The position numbers were made by a program, and so were the translations under genes. This document shows positions 60,966 to 64,000 of a DNA stretch of 64,000 nucleotides, in pieces; position 1 is the first letter of the stretch; each line of letters begins with the position of its first letter. The DNA lies in NCBI GenBank assembly GCA_021822485.1, contig JAKAQP010000001.1, positions 47,506-111,505 on the forward strand. Direction: 5' to 3'. Source of the stretch: a bacterium. Lineage in GTDB: Bacteria > SZUA-79 > Acidulodesulfobacterales > Acidulodesulfobacteraceae. Under the pieces are notes generated by a model, which saw nothing but the letters and a program-made list of their open reading frames with translations, made no database searches and had not been told where the DNA came from.

Positions 60966-63500
60966 TTAACCGCAAATATTATAATCCAGCAGGTTATAAG
61001 TTTTAATCCGTTTCTTGTGCATTGCAGTTAAAAGCGGAACATTTTCGTCCAAATAATCATAAATGTAAATATTTTGTTTATCTTTATAATTTCGGGATAA
61101 TCTTCCCGTATATTGAACTATTCTCCCCTTGAAAGATACCGGCATGGCCAAAAACAGAGCATTTAATTCGGGTTCGTCGAAACCTTCGCCTATATAGGAG
61201 CCGGTAGAAAGAACAAGTCTTTTCGAGTCTTTGGAAGAGTTCTTTAACCTATTCAGTGTTTCTTTGTTTATTTTATGTCCTGCTCCGCCGTGAAAAGTCG
61301 CTATAAAATCAGTTTCATCCTTCAGCATGTCTGCTAAAATATCGATGTGTTTTTTTCTTTCCGTTAATACAAGCGGAAAAAGCCCTTTCTTTAAAGCGCA
61401 GGCAATATCTTCGACGATTAGCCGATTTCTATCCTCATCTTCGATTAATTTGTTCCACAGGTCGTTGATGTTCATTATATCCGTATTTTTAATGTTTTCA
61501 GCGGGCGGGGCGCATCCGTTCAATATAGGCGCATACGAAAATTCCGTTTTTTTAATAATAACATCAACCTTTAAAAAATCTTCTTTTATATCTTTTTGTT
61601 TAATTTCATGGCATATTTTGCCGCACTGCATATTGATTATCGCTTCATGACCGTCTTTACGGTAAGGAGTTGCGGTAAGGCCTAAGATATATTTGGCGGC
61701 AGTCTGGTTTAATACTTTTTCGAAAGAAAAAGCCCCAATATGGTGGCATTCGTCTATAATAATAAAACCGTAACGCGATATATGATTATTATCGCCCATA
61801 CGGGAGTTTAAACTTTGGATAGTAGCGACATCTATATTTCCGGTCAGGTTATTTTTCCCGCCGCCTATTATGCCTATTTCTTTTTTATTTATTCCGAGCA
61901 GGGTGGATATTTGCAGCCGCCACTGTTCCATTAAAGGTTTCCGGTGGACAAGTATTAACGTCGATGTTTTTCGTTTTGCAACAGCGGCTATAGCTATCAC
62001 CGTTTTTCCGATTCCCGGAGGGGCTACTAATATTCCTGAATCGGTTTTTAAGATAGAGTTAAGAGCGTTTTGCTGAATGTCGGTAAGCATTCCATTAAAA
62101 ACCGCTTTTATCTTTTTTCCTTTAAATCGTTTATCGTGATTATTTAATTTAACGTTATAATCTTTTAAAATTGATTCGATGCCTTCTAAACATCCTCTCG
62201 GCAAAGAAAGGTATTCGTTCGTTAATTCGGCGCAGCAGATTATGCGCGGCGTAGAATAGGTCGATAATCTTAACTTCTGTTTTTTGTAAAATTCAGGATT
62301 TTGAAAAGAGGCGAGGTTTTTTAGACTGCTCAGTAACGGGGACGGCATGCCGACGGATTTGATATATATGCGGTTAGACTGAATACTTTCGACATATTCC
62401 GGAAGATTTTCGATAGTTTTAAGTTTTTTAATTTTTGCTTTTTCCGATTTTAAATTTAATATATTTAACGTATTCCAAGATTCTCCTTCAGAAACAGAGC
62501 TGTTGTTTATTTCGATAATATTGTCCGTTTCTTTCACTTTGTTTAATATTTCCAGTACATCCTCAAGACTTATCTTTTTAACGGAACTTAAAAAATTCCA
62601 TTGATTGTCGTAGGGTGAGCAATTTTCATCTATAAATACACTGTTGCCGTTTAATACAGCTTCTTTTTGAAAAGGCAATGCTATTAAATTACCGAAGCCT
62701 CCTTCAGGCATTGTATCCTGGTTCGGAAACATCCGGTCGTAGCTTTTCATATCGAATTTAAAATTTTTAGAGATTGTTTTCGTTATAATATATGTTCCCA
62801 GCTTCCTTGCGGTGACAGCAGGTATCTTTTCCTTAAAAAATATCCAGAGATGCCCTCCTTCACCGGAGCGCGATCTCTCGATTGCGGAATGAAGATTTTC
62901 TTCTAAGCATGTCGTTTTTAGGGAAACGGCGTCCTCAAACCAGTTATCCCCGTCAAAATCGAATGATAGAAAATAACATTTTTCGTCTTTAGTCAGAGGA
63001 TATATGCCTGCGATATGTTTTCCGGTAAGGTGCATCTTCACAGCGGAATAATCATACGGCAAAAATTCCCTATTGGAACAGTTCGCACATTTTACCTTCG
63101 GTTTACGACAAAGAGCCGAAACCCACTCGTTTCCGCATACGGGACTGTATCCCTGCTTTCCGGTTTTATTACTTTTCCATAAACGGGCATACAAATCGTC
63201 TCTGCCCATAAAATAATTTTTAAAAATATTAATTTTTTCGTCTGCGGTTAAAAAATTTTTTAAAGCTGAAGATGAAACGGCGGAATCTGAAGAATGGCAG
63301 GCGTAGCCGATAGACGAGTCTGAAGAAGATATAGTACTTTCCGCACTTTTATTTACTATAAGATTTAATTTATTTATATATTTTGTTTTTAATTCGGTCA
63401 ATAAAGCAATTTGTATATCAAGCTTTTTAATCTTTTTTTCGATAATCTGTATTTCTTCGCCAGCGTTTAAAATTGTTTCCGTTTCAGGTACAAATTCCAT
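60966..63500 (-). CDS. AEP primase-superfamily II helicase fusion (TOTE-like)
   Basis: 844 residues. Residues 10-50 are coiled coil (EEIQIIEKKIKKLDIQIALL). About 88-300 is an archaeo-eukaryotic primase-type domain with a Cys motif (CGNEW, CANC), the metal DxD in FLSFDFDGDNW and SRSGEGGHLWIFF. From about 460 is an SF2 helicase: LVAPPGIGKTVIAIAA (Walker A), IIDECHHIGAF (DECH), LGLTATPYRKDG and VQYTGRLSRNYKDKQ (motif VI). This pairing matches proteins listed in Pfam as TOTE conflict-system primases, thought to act in replication of mobile elements or defence. It has no nuclease domain that I can recognise. It is the only gene of its strand in the region and lies at a genome breakpoint. Confidence 0.85.
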   Translation of the reverse strand: MEFVPETETILNAGEEIQIIEKKIKKLDIQIALLTELKTKYINKLNLIVNKSAESTISSSDSSIGYACHSSDSAVSSSALKNFLTADEKINIFKNYFMGRDDLYARLWKSNKTGKQGYSPVCGNEWVSALCRKPKVKCANCSNREFLPYDYSAVKMHLTGKHIAGIYPLTKDEKCYFLSFDFDGDNWFEDAVSLKTTCLEENLHSAIERSRSGEGGHLWIFFKEKIPAVTARKLGTYIITKTISKNFKFDMKSYDRMFPNQDTMPEGGFGNLIALPFQKEAVLNGNSVFIDENCSPYDNQWNFLSSVKKISLEDVLEILNKVKETDNIIEINNSSVSEGESWNTLNILNLKSEKAKIKKLKTIENLPEYVESIQSNRIYIKSVGMPSPLLSSLKNLASFQNPEFYKKQKLRLSTYSTPRIICCAELTNEYLSLPRGCLEGIESILKDYNVKLNNHDKRFKGKKIKAVFNGMLTDIQQNALNSILKTDSGILVAPPGIGKTVIAIAAVAKRKTSTLILVHRKPLMEQWRLQISTLLGINKKEIGIIGGGKNNLTGNIDVATIQSLNSRMGDNNHISRYGFIIIDECHHIGAFSFEKVLNQTAAKYILGLTATPYRKDGHEAIINMQCGKICHEIKQKDIKEDFLKVDVIIKKTEFSYAPILNGCAPPAENIKNTDIMNINDLWNKLIEDEDRNRLIVEDIACALKKGLFPLVLTERKKHIDILADMLKDETDFIATFHGGAGHKINKETLNRLKNSSKDSKRLVLSTGSYIGEGFDEPELNALFLAMPVSFKGRIVQYTGRLSRNYKDKQNIYIYDYLDENVPLLTAMHKKRIKTYNLLDYNICG

Positions 63501-63689
63501 ATTTATCTATAGTATAGAAAGGTGCATAATTTATGATTCATCAATTATACTGCGCCGTTTTAATTATAAATTAGAAACGAATTAGTTGTTAATTATATAT
63601 TATGATATAATTTTTTTGAATTTAAAACAAAATAAAATAAAGAATAGTGGCAGAAAAATTAGATTGTGAATAATAAGCGTGAACAAAAA
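63501..63689. other. Intergenic region upstream of the primase-helicase
   Basis: About 190 AT-rich bases holding the presumed minus-strand promoter (a TATACT about 10 bases before the ATG) and the degenerate tail of the nucleotidyltransferase remnant. No ribosome-binding site is evident for the primase-helicase. Confidence 0.4.
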
Positions 63690-63847
63690 GAATTTTGCCT
63701 GATATTATTAATAAATCGATGTCGCCTCCTTTTTTTTGATTCATCGGTTATGGAGCCGAATAAAAAAATAGCCGCATTTTTATCGAAACCGTAAATCGTG
63801 TCGGAAATGGTCTTAATTTCTTCGGGGGCAAGCCTTATCGCCGTATT
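63690..63847 (-). pseudogene. Frameshifted MNT-type nucleotidyltransferase fragment
   Basis: On the minus strand one frame reads TAIRLAPEEIKTISDTIYGF then AAIFLFGSITDESKK. At a run of eight A (63730-63737) a one-base shift is needed to continue into GGDIDLLIISGK. LFGS...GGDIDL is the active-site signature (GSx10-12DxD) of the minimal nucleotidyltransferase family, which includes MntA antitoxins of HEPN-MNT pairs. No ATG precedes it and no HEPN partner is present. A nine-A run would restore the frame. Confidence 0.65.
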
Positions 63848-63870
63848 TTATATTTTATTTATTATTTTCT

Positions 63871-63912
63871 ATAGGTAATTTCGGGATATTTGCATATTCC
63901 GAGATTACCTAT
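63871..63912. repeat. Long imperfect hairpin near the window end
   Basis: Arms ATAGGTAATTTCGGGATAT and ATATTCCGAGATTACCTAT pair over 19 bases with two mismatches around a 4-base loop. It is followed by no T run, so a terminator role is weak. The remaining bases to 64000 show no gene. Confidence 0.6.
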
Positions 63913-64000
63913 GAAGGTTGTATTAATTTATTGGAAAATTATACAAACCACCCTTTGGAATTATAAACTCTTTGTATTTGACTTTATATAGACCATCCTA

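Noticed and set aside
1..64000. CRISPR array, rRNA operon or prophage
   Set aside because: No regularly spaced repeats, no rRNA sequence and no phage structural genes were seen.

Overview
The window is AT-rich bacterial chromosome, probably from an anaerobic, motile, sulfur-metabolising Desulfobacterota-type lineage. This rests on a complete sHdr (sulfur-oxidising heterodisulfide-reductase-like) cluster, an indolepyruvate:ferredoxin oxidoreductase, type IV pilus genes, flagellar filament genes, several universal stress proteins and what looks like a UGA-encoded selenoprotein. The uncultured acid-mine-drainage order Acidulodesulfobacterales is one candidate. That placement is inference; no marker in the window fixes it.

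Layout. 1-20 kb is mostly housekeeping: the 3' part of uvrB, uvrC, a CobD-like aminotransferase, a zinc phospholipase-C-like protein, a thioredoxin-fold selenoprotein, def-fmt-DUF116, an arylpyruvate oxidation operon (iorA-iorB-aryl-CoA ligase), the SRP RNA, an encapsulated-ferritin-like protein, a chemoreceptor next to an ODP di-iron sensor, scpB, rpe and two tRNAs. 21-25 kb holds a tandem universal stress protein, an MFS transporter and an unusual ferritin-like/FNT channel fusion. 25.1-30.8 kb is shdrC1-B1-A-hyp-C2-B2, with an inverted-repeat element between C1 and B1. 32.6-39.8 kb is pilMNOPQ followed by folE2, aroC and aroK. This stretch carries a family of perfect odd-length palindromes, two of which lie inside reading frames and are translated.

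40-60.8 kb is a flagellar filament and glycosylation island: flagellin, flaG, fliD and fliS, then three GT9-type modules, a Maf/CgeB-like glycosyltransferase, a sulfotransferase paired with APS kinase, GT2 and GT4-GT2 enzymes, a 1150-residue radical SAM-GT2-repeat-GT9 fusion and an FkbM methyltransferase. An IS1380-type element sits in it and abuts a truncated glycosyltransferase. The reading offered here is that these enzymes build a sulfated, methylated glycan on the flagellin encoded at the head of the island.

60.8-64 kb is a breakpoint region: a remnant of a sugar-nucleotide dehydratase ends within a few bases of a large primase-helicase gene (AEP plus SF2 helicase, TOTE-like), followed by a frameshifted nucleotidyltransferase remnant and a long hairpin. 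No CRISPR array, rRNA or plasmid origin was seen.
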